Shown one piece after another: positions 50,000-58,899 of a stretch of 64,000 nucleotides of DNA. The notes below the pieces were generated by a model. The model was given only the letters and a program-made list of their open reading frames with translations. It did not search any database and was not told the DNA's origin. Location of the stretch: NCBI GenBank assembly GCA_046347945.1, contig JAXMFB010000016.1, positions 35,656 to 99,655 on the forward strand, read 5' to 3'. The translations under genes and the position numbers were made by a program. Origin of the DNA: Zeimonas sp046347945. Lineage in GTDB: Bacteria; Pseudomonadota; Gammaproteobacteria; Burkholderiales; Burkholderiaceae_E. Within the stretch, counting starts at the first letter, position 1, and each line of letters starts with the position of its first letter.

Positions 50000-50061
50000 A
50001 CGATCGCTGCGACGCACGGCCGGCGCAGCGGCCGATCGACACGTCACGGAGGCAGGCATGA
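49996..50061 (+). other. 21-codon mini-ORF bridging ccmE and ccmF
   Basis: GTG 49996 overlaps the ccmE stop (GTGA) and the TGA at 50059-50061 overlaps the ccmF start (ATGA). The peptide would be VNDRCDARPAQRPIDTSRRQA. It contains the AGG/GGAGG ribosome site of ccmF. It may only be a coincidence of GC-rich sequence, but it would keep ribosomes moving between the two genes. Confidence 0.3.
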
Positions 50062-52055
50062 TCGCCGAACTCGGGCAATTCGCGCTGGCGCTGGCACTCG
50101 CCGTGTCGCTGGCGCTCGGCGTGCTGCCGATGCTGGGCAGCGCGATGCACGGCGCGACCGGCGCGCGGCTGATGGCGATCGCGCGCCCTGCCGCGCTGAC
50201 GCTGATGGCCCTGGCGGTGTTCGCGTTCGGATCGCTCGCGGCGCTGTTCGTCGGCAACGACTTCAGCGTCTCGCTCGTGGCCACGCACTCGAACCTGAAC
50301 CTGCCGCTGCCCTACCGGATCGCGGCCACCTGGGGCTCGCACGAAGGATCGATGCTGCTCTGGGTGCTAATCCTGTCGTGCTGGACCGGAGCGGTCGCGC
50401 TGCAGTCGGGGTCGCTGCCCGCGCTGCTGCGCGCGCGGATCCTCTCGACGATGGGGCTGGTCGCGGTCGGCTTCCTGCTGTTCCTGCTGTTCACGTCGAA
50501 CCCGTTCGAGCGGCTCGTGCCGCCGGCCCCCGACGGCCGCGACCTGAACCCGCTGTTGCAGGACCCCGGCATGGTCTTCCACCCGCCGCTGCTCTACATG
50601 GGCTACGTCGGGCTGTCGGTCGCCTTCGCGTTCTCGGTCGCCGGCCTGATCGGCGGGCGCTTCGACGCGGCCTGGGCGCGCTGGGCGCGCCCCTGGACCA
50701 CGATCGCGTGGTGTTTCCTCACGCTGGGCATCGCGCTCGGCTCGTTCTGGGCCTACTACGAGCTCGGCTGGGGCGGCTGGTGGTTCTGGGATCCGGTCGA
50801 GAACGCGTCGTTCATGCCGTGGCTGATCGCCACCGCGCTGATCCACTCGCTGTCGGTGGCCGAGAAGCGCGGCACGTTCCGGAGCTGGACCGTGCTGCTG
50901 GCGATCGTCGGCTTCAGCCTGAGCCTGCTCGGCACGTTCCTCGTGCGCTCGGGCGTGCTCACCTCGGTGCACGCGTTCGCGACCGATCCGGCGCGCGGCG
51001 TGTTCATCCTGGTGTTCCTCGCGATCGTGGTCGGCGGCTCGCTGCTGCTGTTCGCCTGGCGCGCGCCGGCGATCGGCAACGGGCCGGGCTTCGGCGCGGT
51101 CTCGCGCGAGTCGCTGCTGCTCGCGAACAACGTGCTGCTCACGGTGGCGATGGCGGCGGTGCTGCTCGGCACCCTCTACCCGCTGGTGCTCGACACGCTG
51201 GGCATGGGCAAGATCTCGGTCGGCCCGCCCTACTTCGACGCGGTGTTCTACCCGCTGATGGCGCCGGCGCTGTTCCTGATGGGCGTGGGGCCGCTCGCGC
51301 GCTGGAAGAAGGCCGAGCTGCCAGACCTCGTCGCGCGGCTGCGCTGGGCGCTGGCGGCGTCGGTGATCGCGGCGCTGCTGCTTCCGCTCACCGTCGACGG
51401 CTTCAGGCCGATGACCAGCCTCGGCCTGATGTTCGCGCTCTGGATCGCGGCCTGCGTCGCGGTCGCAGTGCGCGACATGCTGCGCGGCGCAGACGGGAAA
51501 CTGTCGCTGCGCCGCGTCGGCCTGCACCCCGCGAGCGCATGGGGCATGCACGTCGCGCACCTGGGCGTCGCGGTGTTCGTCGCCGGCGTGACGCTCGTCA
51601 CCAGCTACGAAAGCGGCCGCGAACTGCGGATGGAAGTCGGCCAGCGCATCGAACTGGGCGGCTACGACATCCGCTTCGTCGGACTCTCGCCGGTCTCGGG
51701 CCCGAACTACGACGCGACGCGCGGGCGCTTCGAGATCCGCCGGGCCGGCGCCACGGACGCCGCGCCGATCGCGATCCTCTCGCCCGAGAAGCGCGTCTAT
51801 CGCGCGTCGTCGATGCCGATGACCGAGGCCGCGATCGACCGCAGCCTGCTGCGCGACGTCTACCTGTCGATGGGCGAACCGCTCGGCGATCGCGCCTGGG
51901 TCGTGCGCGCGCACGTCAAGCCCTTCGTCAACTGGATCTGGCTCGGCTGCGTGATCATGGCCATCGGCGGCTTCGTCGCCGCGTCCGATCGCCGCTATCG
52001 CCGGCGCGCGGTCGAGCGCGAGGCCCGCGCGGTGCCCGGAGGGCAGGCCGCATGA
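50058..52055 (+). CDS. ccmF: Cytochrome c heme lyase subunit CcmF
   Basis: 665 aa, polytopic, with the usual ~15 helices. The WWD motif is GWGGWWFWDPVENASFMPWL; conserved heme-b and periplasmic histidines lie in WGSHEGSMLLWV, MVFHPPLLYMGY, TALIHSLSVAEKRGTF and SGVLTSVHAFA. With CcmH (and CcmI) it reduces and ligates heme to the CxxCH motif of apocytochrome. GGAGG precedes ATG 50058. Nearly complete translational coupling to its neighbours. Confidence 0.95.
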   Translation: MIAELGQFALALALAVSLALGVLPMLGSAMHGATGARLMAIARPAALTLMALAVFAFGSLAALFVGNDFSVSLVATHSNLNLPLPYRIAATWGSHEGSMLLWVLILSCWTGAVALQSGSLPALLRARILSTMGLVAVGFLLFLLFTSNPFERLVPPAPDGRDLNPLLQDPGMVFHPPLLYMGYVGLSVAFAFSVAGLIGGRFDAAWARWARPWTTIAWCFLTLGIALGSFWAYYELGWGGWWFWDPVENASFMPWLIATALIHSLSVAEKRGTFRSWTVLLAIVGFSLSLLGTFLVRSGVLTSVHAFATDPARGVFILVFLAIVVGGSLLLFAWRAPAIGNGPGFGAVSRESLLLANNVLLTVAMAAVLLGTLYPLVLDTLGMGKISVGPPYFDAVFYPLMAPALFLMGVGPLARWKKAELPDLVARLRWALAASVIAALLLPLTVDGFRPMTSLGLMFALWIAACVAVAVRDMLRGADGKLSLRRVGLHPASAWGMHVAHLGVAVFVAGVTLVTSYESGRELRMEVGQRIELGGYDIRFVGLSPVSGPNYDATRGRFEIRRAGATDAAPIAILSPEKRVYRASSMPMTEAAIDRSLLRDVYLSMGEPLGDRAWVVRAHVKPFVNWIWLGCVIMAIGGFVAASDRRYRRRAVEREARAVPGGQAA

Positions 52056-52096
52056 GCGACGACGTCCACCGGCTCGCCCGGAGTGCATCGCGATGA
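52052..52096 (+). other. 14-codon mini-ORF bridging ccmF and ccmG
   Basis: ATG 52052 overlaps the ccmF stop (ATGA) and its TGA at 52094-52096 overlaps the ccmG start (ATGA). Peptide MSDDVHRLARSASR. Together with the mini-ORF between ccmE and ccmF it would make the whole operon an unbroken chain of overlaps. Low confidence that it is translated for a purpose. Confidence 0.3.
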
Positions 52097-52626
52097 GGAC
52101 GCTGCGTTTCCTGATCCCGGTGGCAATCTTCGCGGCGATCGCGTGGTTCCTGTTGAAGGGGCTCGATCACGATCCTCGCGAAATCCCGTCGCCACTGATC
52201 GGCAAGCCGGCGCCGATGTTCTCGCTGCCGGTCACGCACGACCTCTCGCGTGCCTGGACCCCCGAGGCGATGCGCGGCCAGGTCTGGTTGCTCAACGTCT
52301 GGGGCTCGTGGTGCGCGGCCTGCCAGGTCGAGCATCCGGTGTTCAACGAGCTCGCGAAGACCGGCGAACTGCCGATCGTCGGTCTGGCCTGGAAGGACAT
52401 GCCGGACAACTCGATCGCCTGGCTGAGGAAGCTCGGCAACCCGTACGCGGTGGTCGTGAGCGACATCAAGGGCGGCGTCGCGATCGACTACGGCGTCTAC
52501 GGTGCGCCGGAGACTTTCCTGATCGACAAGCACGGCGTGATCCGCTTCAAGCAGGTCGGGCCGGTCACGCCCGAACTGCTGCAGACGAAGCTGCTGCCGA
52601 TGGCGCGGCAACTTCGGGGCTCGTGA
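52093..52626 (+). CDS. ccmG: Thiol:disulfide interchange protein CcmG (DsbE)
   Basis: 177 aa with an N-terminal membrane anchor and a thioredoxin fold. Redox motif WGSWCAACQVEHP (WCxxC with the C-terminal Glu typical of CcmG), the acidic GLAWKD segment and the cis-proline loop VYGAPETFLIDKHG. It reduces apocytochrome c thiols in the periplasm. Its stop overlaps the ccmH start (TGATG). Confidence 0.94.
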   Translation: MRTLRFLIPVAIFAAIAWFLLKGLDHDPREIPSPLIGKPAPMFSLPVTHDLSRAWTPEAMRGQVWLLNVWGSWCAACQVEHPVFNELAKTGELPIVGLAWKDMPDNSIAWLRKLGNPYAVVVSDIKGGVAIDYGVYGAPETFLIDKHGVIRFKQVGPVTPELLQTKLLPMARQLRGS

Positions 52627-53153
52627 TGCGCGCGACGCTCGCGATCGCATCGCTGGTGGCCGCGCTGCTCGGCACCGCGCTGCCGTGGCCTGCCGGCGCC
52701 GCCGATACGCCTGCCGCCGCTTCCGCGCCGGCCGGGCCTGCCGCGGCCCCCGCCACCGCAGGGCCCGCCGACACCGGCATCCTCACCTCGCCCGAGCAAC
52801 GCGACCGCTACCACCGGCTCGCCGAGGAGTTGCGCTGCCTGGTCTGCCAGAACCAGACGCTGGCCGACTCCAACGCCGAACTCGCCGCCGACCTGCGCCA
52901 CCAGGTCGAAAACCAGATCCTCGCCGGGCGCAGCGACGACGAGATCAAGGCCTACCTGGTGCAGCGCTACGGCGACTTCGTCCTCTACCGGCCGCCGATG
53001 CAGCGCAGCACCTGGCTGCTGTGGCTCGGGCCGTTCGCGCTGCTGGTCGTCGGCGCGTTCGTCTGGTGGCGCGTTCAGCGGCGCGGCCGCCCGGCGACGG
53101 CGACGGCGCCGTCGCCCGACCTCGACCGCGCGCGGCGCCTGCTCGACGAGTGA
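52626..53153 (+). CDS. ccmH: Cytochrome c maturation protein CcmH
   Basis: 175 aa from ATG 52626. Signal peptide, an unusual Ala/Pro-rich linker of ~25 residues (AADTPAAASAPAGPAAAPA), the CcmH core with LRCLVCQNQTLADSNAELAADLR (LRCxxC redox motif) and LVQRYGDFVLYRPP, then a C-terminal membrane helix (about residues 130-147). Thiol-oxidoreductase part of the heme lyase. Ends the ccm operon. Confidence 0.93.
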   Translation: MRATLAIASLVAALLGTALPWPAGAADTPAAASAPAGPAAAPATAGPADTGILTSPEQRDRYHRLAEELRCLVCQNQTLADSNAELAADLRHQVENQILAGRSDDEIKAYLVQRYGDFVLYRPPMQRSTWLLWLGPFALLVVGAFVWWRVQRRGRPATATAPSPDLDRARRLLDE

Positions 53154-53165
53154 GCCGCCAGCGGC

Positions 53166-54368
53166 TCAGCGCGGCCTGACCGCGTCGTAGCGACGGATCA
53201 TCAGGCCGAGCGCCACCGTCACCAGCGCTGCCGCGCCGGTCGCGATCCAGGTGGAGCTCCAGCCGCCGCTGTACTGCGCCAGCGCCGCGATCGCCGGCGG
53301 CAGCACGATCTGGCCGAGACCCGAGCCCTGCTGCATCAGGCCGACCGTGGTGGAGACTGCCGCGATCGACGGCGCGTAGAACGGCGCGGTCGCGAACAGC
53401 GTGCCCGGGATCAGGCCGCCGATGGTCGACAGCACGACGATCGCCGCATAGCGCCAGCCGAAGCCCAGGCTGCTGCCGAAGGCGACCCACGCGCAGCCCG
53501 CCATCGTGATCCCCACCAGCACGATCAGCGTTGCGCGATCGACCCCTCGCTGCAGCAGCAACCCGGCAGCGAGCCCTCCGCCGCCGTTGCTCGCCACGGC
53601 CACTGCGGTGAGCGAGGCGCCGAGTTGCGCGGAGATGCCGTACTCGCGGTAGACGCTGGGCAGGAAGCTGAAGATGCCGGTGAACTGGCCGGCGTAGAAC
53701 GCGAAGCACAGCGCGAGCAGCCACGGTCCGCGCGAGCGCAGCGTCGCGGCCGCGAGCGCGGCGATCGGTGCGGGCGCCGCCGCCTGGGCCGCTCGCCGCG
53801 GCTGCGTCGCAGCGACCAGCAACGCCCACGCGGCGGCCACTGCCGCGCAGAACGCCCAGGCGCCCCGCCATCCGGCCGCGGCCATCAGCGCCGGGGCGAA
53901 GAACAGCGCCGCACTCATGCCGGTGGGCATGTAGGCGGCCCAGACGCCGAGCCAGCCGCGCAGCGAAGCGCCGGGCACCGCCTCGCGCAGCAGCGCGGGC
54001 ACCGGCAGCACGGTGAGCATGAACGCGACGCTTTCGAGCGCCCGGCTCGCGAACAGCACCGTCGCGTCCGGAGCCAGCGCGCCCAGCGCGCCGGTGAATG
54101 CCGTGAGCAGCAGGCCGCCGATCATCACGCGCCGCGGATCGAAGCGATCGGCGAGCGAGCCGCCGACGATGCCGAACAGCGCCGAGCCGAGCAGGAACAG
54201 CGACACCATCCAGCTGACCTGCACCAGCGACAGCCCGAACTCGTGCTGCAGCGTAGGCAGCGCCGGCGGCAGCTTGCCGACGTTGAGCGCAGCCACCATC
54301 CCTGCACCGACCAGGACGATCGCGCGGCCGCGCGCGCGCTCGGGGCCGGCGGCGGTCATGTCGGGCAT
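53166..54368 (-). CDS. MFS transporter
   Basis: 400 aa from ATG 54368 (or 397 from 54359), 12 hydrophobic helices. Motif A appears as GGSLADRFDPRRVMIGG. The sequence resembles CynX/cyanate-type or UhpC-like permeases, but the substrate is not evident. Transcribed convergently with ccmH (12-bp gap) and divergently from the nitronate monooxygenase-like gene. Confidence 0.82.
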   Translation of the reverse strand: MPDMTAAGPERARGRAIVLVGAGMVAALNVGKLPPALPTLQHEFGLSLVQVSWMVSLFLLGSALFGIVGGSLADRFDPRRVMIGGLLLTAFTGALGALAPDATVLFASRALESVAFMLTVLPVPALLREAVPGASLRGWLGVWAAYMPTGMSAALFFAPALMAAAGWRGAWAFCAAVAAAWALLVAATQPRRAAQAAAPAPIAALAAATLRSRGPWLLALCFAFYAGQFTGIFSFLPSVYREYGISAQLGASLTAVAVASNGGGGLAAGLLLQRGVDRATLIVLVGITMAGCAWVAFGSSLGFGWRYAAIVVLSTIGGLIPGTLFATAPFYAPSIAAVSTTVGLMQQGSGLGQIVLPPAIAALAQYSGGWSSTWIATGAAALVTVALGLMIRRYDAVRPR

Positions 54369-54505
54369 GCCCGGGTGCCGGGACCTGGAGGCCGATCGCG
54401 CATCCAGTGATTGTATCGCCGGGCACCTTGCGCGACCGGAAAGTGGCACCATGCGCGTTGCGCGAACATGCAGCGCATCGAGCAATACACGGAGAGTCGC
54501 CCGTC

Positions 54506-55507
54506 ATGAGCCTGCCCCCGATCCTGAAAGACAAGCTTCGCCTGCCGATCGTCGGCTCGCCGCTGTTCATCATCTCGAACCCCGACCTGGTCATCGCGCA
54601 GTGCAAGGCCGGCATCGTCGGCTCGTTCCCGGCGCTCAACGCCCGGCCCGCCGAGCAGCTCGAGCAATGGCTGCAGCGGATCACCGACGAGCTCGCCGAG
54701 CACGACCGCCGCCATCCCGACCGCCCGGCCGCGCCGTTCGCGGTGAACCAGATCGTGCACAAGTCGAACGACCGGCTCGAGCACGACCTGGCGCTGTGCG
54801 TGAAGTACCGCGTGCCGATCGTCATCACGTCGCTGGGCGCGCGCGTCGAGGTCAACGACGCGGTGCACGGCTACGGCGGCATCGTGCTGCACGACGTCAT
54901 CAACGACACCTTCGCGCACAAGGCGATCGACAAGGGCGCCGACGGCCTGATCGCGGTCGCGGCCGGCGCGGGCGGCCATGCCGGTGGCCTGTCGCCGTTC
55001 GCGCTGGTGCAGGAGATCCGCGCGTGGTTCGACGGGCCGCTGCTGCTGTCGGGCGCGATCGCCACCGGCCGCTCGGTGCTCGCGGCGCAGGCGATCGGCG
55101 CCGACCTCGCCTACATCGGCTCGGCCTTCATCGCGACGAAGGAGGCCCGCGCCGACGAGGCCTACAAGCGGATGATCGTCGAGTCGTCGGCCGAGGACAT
55201 CGTCTACACGAACCTGTTCACCGGCGTGCTCGGCAACTACCTGAAGCCTTCGATCCGCAACGCCGGCCTCGACCCCGACAACCTGCCGGCGAGCGACCCG
55301 TCGAAGATGAACTTCGGCTCGGAACGCGAGAAGCCGAAGGCGTGGAAGACGATCTGGGGCTGCGGACAGGGCATCGGCGCGGTGCACGACGTCCCGGGCG
55401 CCGCCGAACTGGTCGAGCGGCTCGGGCGCGAGTACGAAGCGGCGTGGGAGTCGATGAACGCGCTGCGCGGCGCGTGGCTGCCCGGGGCGAGGCAGCGCGC
55501 AGCCTGA
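54506..55507 (+). CDS. Nitronate monooxygenase-like FMN enzyme
   Basis: 333 aa from ATG 54506. TIM-barrel NMO/2-nitropropane dioxygenase family: LPIVGSPLFIISNPDLVIAQCKAGIVGSFPALNARP, GADGLIAVAAGAGGHAGGLSPFALVQEI (FMN phosphate loop) and GADLAYIGSAFIAT. The GHAGG region has the catalytic-His position conserved. Oxidises propionate-3-nitronate or other nitronates, or acts as an ene-type reductase. Stop is 1 bp from the convergent ATP-grasp gene. Confidence 0.88.
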   Translation: MSLPPILKDKLRLPIVGSPLFIISNPDLVIAQCKAGIVGSFPALNARPAEQLEQWLQRITDELAEHDRRHPDRPAAPFAVNQIVHKSNDRLEHDLALCVKYRVPIVITSLGARVEVNDAVHGYGGIVLHDVINDTFAHKAIDKGADGLIAVAAGAGGHAGGLSPFALVQEIRAWFDGPLLLSGAIATGRSVLAAQAIGADLAYIGSAFIATKEARADEAYKRMIVESSAEDIVYTNLFTGVLGNYLKPSIRNAGLDPDNLPASDPSKMNFGSEREKPKAWKTIWGCGQGIGAVHDVPGAAELVERLGREYEAAWESMNALRGAWLPGARQRAA

Positions 55508-55508
55508 G

Positions 55509-56762
55509 TCACGGCGTGCTGTAGACCGGCGCGAAGCCGCCGCCCGGCGTGCGGAAGTTGGTCGTCTGCCCCTGGTACAGGCGCGCTGCCACCCATTGCA
55601 CGGCGCCGTCGTAGACGTAGTTGCGCAGGTCGAACTTCAGCATCCGCACCGGATCCTCGACGTCGATCGCGCGCTCGCCGGGCGCCGCATAGCGCTGCGC
55701 GACGTAGCCGCCGCCCGCGATGTCGTCCCACGCGCGACGCGTCAGCTTGTCGCCGCGATACGCGGCCCGGCCGCCGTAGCCGGCGACCGGCTTGAAGAAC
55801 AGGCCGCGGCGCGCAGCCCAGAGCCGGCCGGCGCTGGCGGCGTCGACCAGCTCGGTCTTCGGCACGTTCGCGAGCAGCACCTCGCGCGTGCCGGCGTCGA
55901 CGCCGAGCCCGGCCAGGCTCGCCTCGTCGCTCAGCAGCACGAGATTGCGCTTGTCGGCGTACAGCGCGTGCGCGCGCGGATGCGGCGTGACCACCGCCGC
56001 GTCGGCGAGCCACGCGTCGCGCAGCGCCGCGCTGGCCGGCTGCTCGAGATAGAAGTCGGTGAGCCGGTTGTAGACCAGGTCGACCGGCACGCCGTCGTGG
56101 CGCAACTCGCCGTCGCGCAGCTCGAGCGTCGAGGGATCGACGACGATCGCCGCCACGCCGTGGCGCTCGAACAGTCCGCGAAACAGCACGAACTCGGGAT
56201 AGAGGTACTGCTGCTGCGGCGACTCGTCGACGATCGCGATGCGGCGCAGCGGCCGCGTGCGCCCCGCGCGCCGCCACTCGGCCTCGAACATCGCGAAGAT
56301 CTCGCGCTCGAACGCGACGACGTGCTCGAACCTGGGCACGAGCTGCTCCATCGCCTCGCAACAGGCGCGCTGCGCGCGGGCCAGCGCCGCGTTGAGCATC
56401 GCGCCGCCGGCGTTGGTGTTGATCTCGATCAGTCCGAGCCCGTCCCGATCGAGATGGAAGTCGTAGCCGAGAAACACGCCGCGCGCGCCGCCGTCGTGGC
56501 GGGCGATCGACGGCGCGCGCGCGAGCACGGCTTCGCGCCAGGCCGGCAGCGCCACGACCGACTCGATCGCGGCGATCGCGTGCGCCATGCGGTCGAGGTG
56601 AGCGCGCGACACGAACACCGGCTGCGCCGAGAACAGGTACGGGCAGCGCTCGCGCACCTGTGCGAACAGGCCGGGCGAGCCGAACTCGGACTCGAGCGCG
56701 CGAGCCAGTGCCTGCTCGTCCAGGCTGATGCACAGGCAATCGCGATTGAGCGACTCGATCAC
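55509..56762 (-). CDS. ATP-grasp-type ligase, function unknown, overlapping its MFS partner
   Basis: 417 aa from GTG 56762, which overlaps the stop of the upstream MFS gene as GTGA. Two halves: an N-terminal alpha/beta region with LGLIEINTNAGGAMLN (an ATP-grasp/Mg motif E-I-N-T-N) and a central region, then LFFKPVAGYGGRAAYRGDKLTR, an ATP-binding Lys and glycine loop typical of ATP-grasp enzymes. Several His-Pro and Cys residues are spread through it. I do not recognise a named family; a peptide- or amino acid-ligase is inferred. The product may be exported by the coupled MFS. Confidence 0.72.
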   Translation of the reverse strand: MIESLNRDCLCISLDEQALARALESEFGSPGLFAQVRERCPYLFSAQPVFVSRAHLDRMAHAIAAIESVVALPAWREAVLARAPSIARHDGGARGVFLGYDFHLDRDGLGLIEINTNAGGAMLNAALARAQRACCEAMEQLVPRFEHVVAFEREIFAMFEAEWRRAGRTRPLRRIAIVDESPQQQYLYPEFVLFRGLFERHGVAAIVVDPSTLELRDGELRHDGVPVDLVYNRLTDFYLEQPASAALRDAWLADAAVVTPHPRAHALYADKRNLVLLSDEASLAGLGVDAGTREVLLANVPKTELVDAASAGRLWAARRGLFFKPVAGYGGRAAYRGDKLTRRAWDDIAGGGYVAQRYAAPGERAIDVEDPVRMLKFDLRNYVYDGAVQWVAARLYQGQTTNFRTPGGGFAPVYSTP

Positions 56763-57967
56763 GATCGCGCGCTCCCGGTCGCCGCCGCCGCGTGCAGCGG
56801 CTTCTGGCGCCAGGCGAGCGCGGCGCCCAGCGCCAGTGCGAGCGCCGAGCTCGCGAGCCCGCGCTGCAGGCCGCCCGATCCGTCGGCGATCCATCCCACG
56901 ACGCTCGGTCCGATGATCTGCCCCGCCGCGAACACGATCGTGAACGCGCTGATGCCGCCGGGCCACAGCGCCGCCGGCAGGTTGTGCCGGACGAGCGACG
57001 TGGTCGACGCCACCACCGACAGGAAGACGCTGCCGAACAGCAGCCCCGACGCGTAGACCAGCAACGGATGGGCGCCGAGCACCGGCAGCACCGTCGCCAG
57101 CGCGAGCAGCCCGTTGAGCAGCGCCAGCGCCTCGCCGCCGCGGCAACGCTGCAGCAGCCCCGCCCACAGCCACGACGACGCCACCACGCCGGCACCGAGC
57201 AGCACGAAGAACGCGACGATCTGCGCCGTGCCCAGCTGCTGCTCGCGAAGCAGAGTGATCACGAAGGTCATGTAGCCGATGTAGCCGAGCCCGAACATGA
57301 AGTAGCCGGCCAGGCCGGGCACGAACGGCCGCCAGTCGAACGGCGCGCGATCGCCCGCACGCGCAGGCGGCGCAGCGAGCGCGCGCGTGTTGGCCGCAAT
57401 GACCGCGGTCGACACGGCCGCCGCGACGCCGAGCGCGACCCAGGCCCATCGCCAGCCCTGCGCGACGGGCATCGCGATCAGCGGCGGCGCCAGCAGCGCC
57501 GACGCGACGATGCCGAGTCCGGTGCCGCCATAGTAGATGCCCAGCGTCAGGCCCGAGGACCTCGGGTGCGTCGCCGCGAGGCGAGCCGCGAGCAGGCCGC
57601 CGGACACGAAGGCCGCGGCGCTGGCGACGCCGGTCGCCAGCCGCAGCAGGTAGAGCGCCGCATCGTCCGACGCCGCGCCGTGCGCGGCGAGCAGCAGCGC
57701 GGCAGCGGCGCTCCCGGCGAGCAGCGCCGCGCGCGCGTCGAACCGGGCGAGCCAGCGCGGCGCGAGCAGCGCCCCGACCAGGTAGCCGCCGGCGTTGACC
57801 GTGTTCATCGCGCCGGCGGTGAGGTAGCTCCAGCCCAGATCGGCCCGCATCGGTGCGAGCAGCAGCGCGTACGAGAAACGCGCGAGCCCGAGCGACACCG
57901 CGGCGCCCAGTGCGAGCGCGGCCGCCACGCGCAGCGCCGAGCGGCGGTCGTCGAGTTCCGGAATCAT
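56759..57967 (-). CDS. MFS transporter (YbfB/YjiJ family)
   Basis: 402 aa from ATG 57967, 12 helices. The opening SALRVAAALALGAAVSLGLARFSYALLLAPMRADLGWSYLTAGAMNTVNAGGYLVGAL is the YbfB/YjiJ signature (A-R-F-x-Y-x-L-L-L-P-x-M), with motif-A-like RFDAR. The stop overlaps the start of the ATP-grasp gene (GTGA), which implies coordinated expression of an exporter with a ligase. Confidence 0.86.
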   Translation of the reverse strand: MIPELDDRRSALRVAAALALGAAVSLGLARFSYALLLAPMRADLGWSYLTAGAMNTVNAGGYLVGALLAPRWLARFDARAALLAGSAAAALLLAAHGAASDDAALYLLRLATGVASAAAFVSGGLLAARLAATHPRSSGLTLGIYYGGTGLGIVASALLAPPLIAMPVAQGWRWAWVALGVAAAVSTAVIAANTRALAAPPARAGDRAPFDWRPFVPGLAGYFMFGLGYIGYMTFVITLLREQQLGTAQIVAFFVLLGAGVVASSWLWAGLLQRCRGGEALALLNGLLALATVLPVLGAHPLLVYASGLLFGSVFLSVVASTTSLVRHNLPAALWPGGISAFTIVFAAGQIIGPSVVGWIADGSGGLQRGLASSALALALGAALAWRQKPLHAAAATGSARS

Positions 57968-58007
57968 CGGCGCACCGCGCGGCGCCAGCGCGGGCAGCAG
58001 GCCGCGC

Positions 58008-58247
58008 CTACAGCGACTTGTGCGTGCCGTCGCACAGCGGCTTGTTGCCGCTGTGCTTGCAACCACAGAAATACACGGTCTTGCTCGCATCGGCCTTGTA
58101 TTCCATCGGCGTGAACGGCGTGACCTTGTGCGAACCGTCGCAGAACGGCTGCTTCCTGCTCAGCCCGCACGCGCACCACCAGTAGGTCTTGCCGGCCTCG
58201 ACCTGGACGGGATACGGGGCCTTCTGGGCAATCGTCGGTTCGCTCAT
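58008..58247 (-). CDS. CDGSH iron-sulfur protein with two CDGSH motifs
   Basis: 79 aa from ATG 58247. Two clusters are encoded: WWCACGLSRKQPFCDGSHK and YFCGCKHSGNKPLCDGTHK, each giving the 3Cys-1His ligand set of [2Fe-2S] CDGSH/mitoNEET proteins. Tandem small CDGSH proteins are common in proteobacteria; their role is in electron transfer or cluster sensing. Lies 40 bp upstream (in transcription) of the YbfB-like MFS gene. Confidence 0.92.
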   Translation of the reverse strand: MSEPTIAQKAPYPVQVEAGKTYWWCACGLSRKQPFCDGSHKVTPFTPMEYKADASKTVYFCGCKHSGNKPLCDGTHKSL

Positions 58248-58319
58248 CGATGACTCCTGGATTGACGCACGTGCTGCGCCGAGACGCGATGGTGGCACAG
58301 TATCGGGCTCACGCGTCTC

Positions 58320-58889
58320 ATGACCCGACGGAGACAGATCCTGGACTTCGGCTCGCTCGTTTCGCAGCACGGCTACTGGCTGCTCGCGCTCGGCTGCTTC
58401 CTCGAGGGCGAGACCGTGCTGCTGCTGGCCGGGCTGGCGGCGCGCGGGGGCTACCTGTCGCCGGCCGGCGTGCTCGCCGTCGCGGCCGCCGCCGCCGCCG
58501 CGGGCGACCAGTGTTTCTACTGGATCGGCCGCCTGCGCGGCCCCGCGCTGCTCGAGCGATTCCCCCGGCTCGAAGCGCGCGCGGCGACGCTGCAGGCCCG
58601 CGTCGGACGCCACGACGCGTGGCTGATCGTGGGACTGCGCTTCGCCTGGGGCATGCGCATCGCGGGCTCGGTCGCGCTCGGCGCGCTGCGCGTGCCGACG
58701 CTGCGCTTCGCCGCATTCAACGTGCTGGGCGCCGTGCTGTGGGCCGCGGCGATCGGCGGCCTCGGATGGTTCGCCGGTGCGGCCGCCGAGCGCGTGCTCG
58801 GCGCCCTGCGTCGCGTCGAGGTGCCGCGGTTCGCCGCGGTCGCTGCGGGGGGCCTCCTGTGGTGGTGGGTGCGCAGTCGGCGTCGCTGA
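58320..58889 (+). CDS. DedA/VTT family membrane protein
   Basis: 189 aa. DedA (SNARE-associated/VTT) fold: hydrophobic segments with re-entrant loops, GCFLEGETVLLLAGLAARGGYLSPAGV, and the conserved VGLRFAWGMRIAGSVALGALRVPTLRFAAFNVLGAVLWAAAIGGLG block with R, G and P positions typical of DedA. Members act as undecaprenyl-phosphate or phospholipid flippases. Convergent with the MFS gene at 58900. Confidence 0.88.
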   Translation: MTRRRQILDFGSLVSQHGYWLLALGCFLEGETVLLLAGLAARGGYLSPAGVLAVAAAAAAAGDQCFYWIGRLRGPALLERFPRLEARAATLQARVGRHDAWLIVGLRFAWGMRIAGSVALGALRVPTLRFAAFNVLGAVLWAAAIGGLGWFAGAAAERVLGALRRVEVPRFAAVAAGGLLWWWVRSRRR

Positions 58890-58899
58890 TCGCGAAGGG

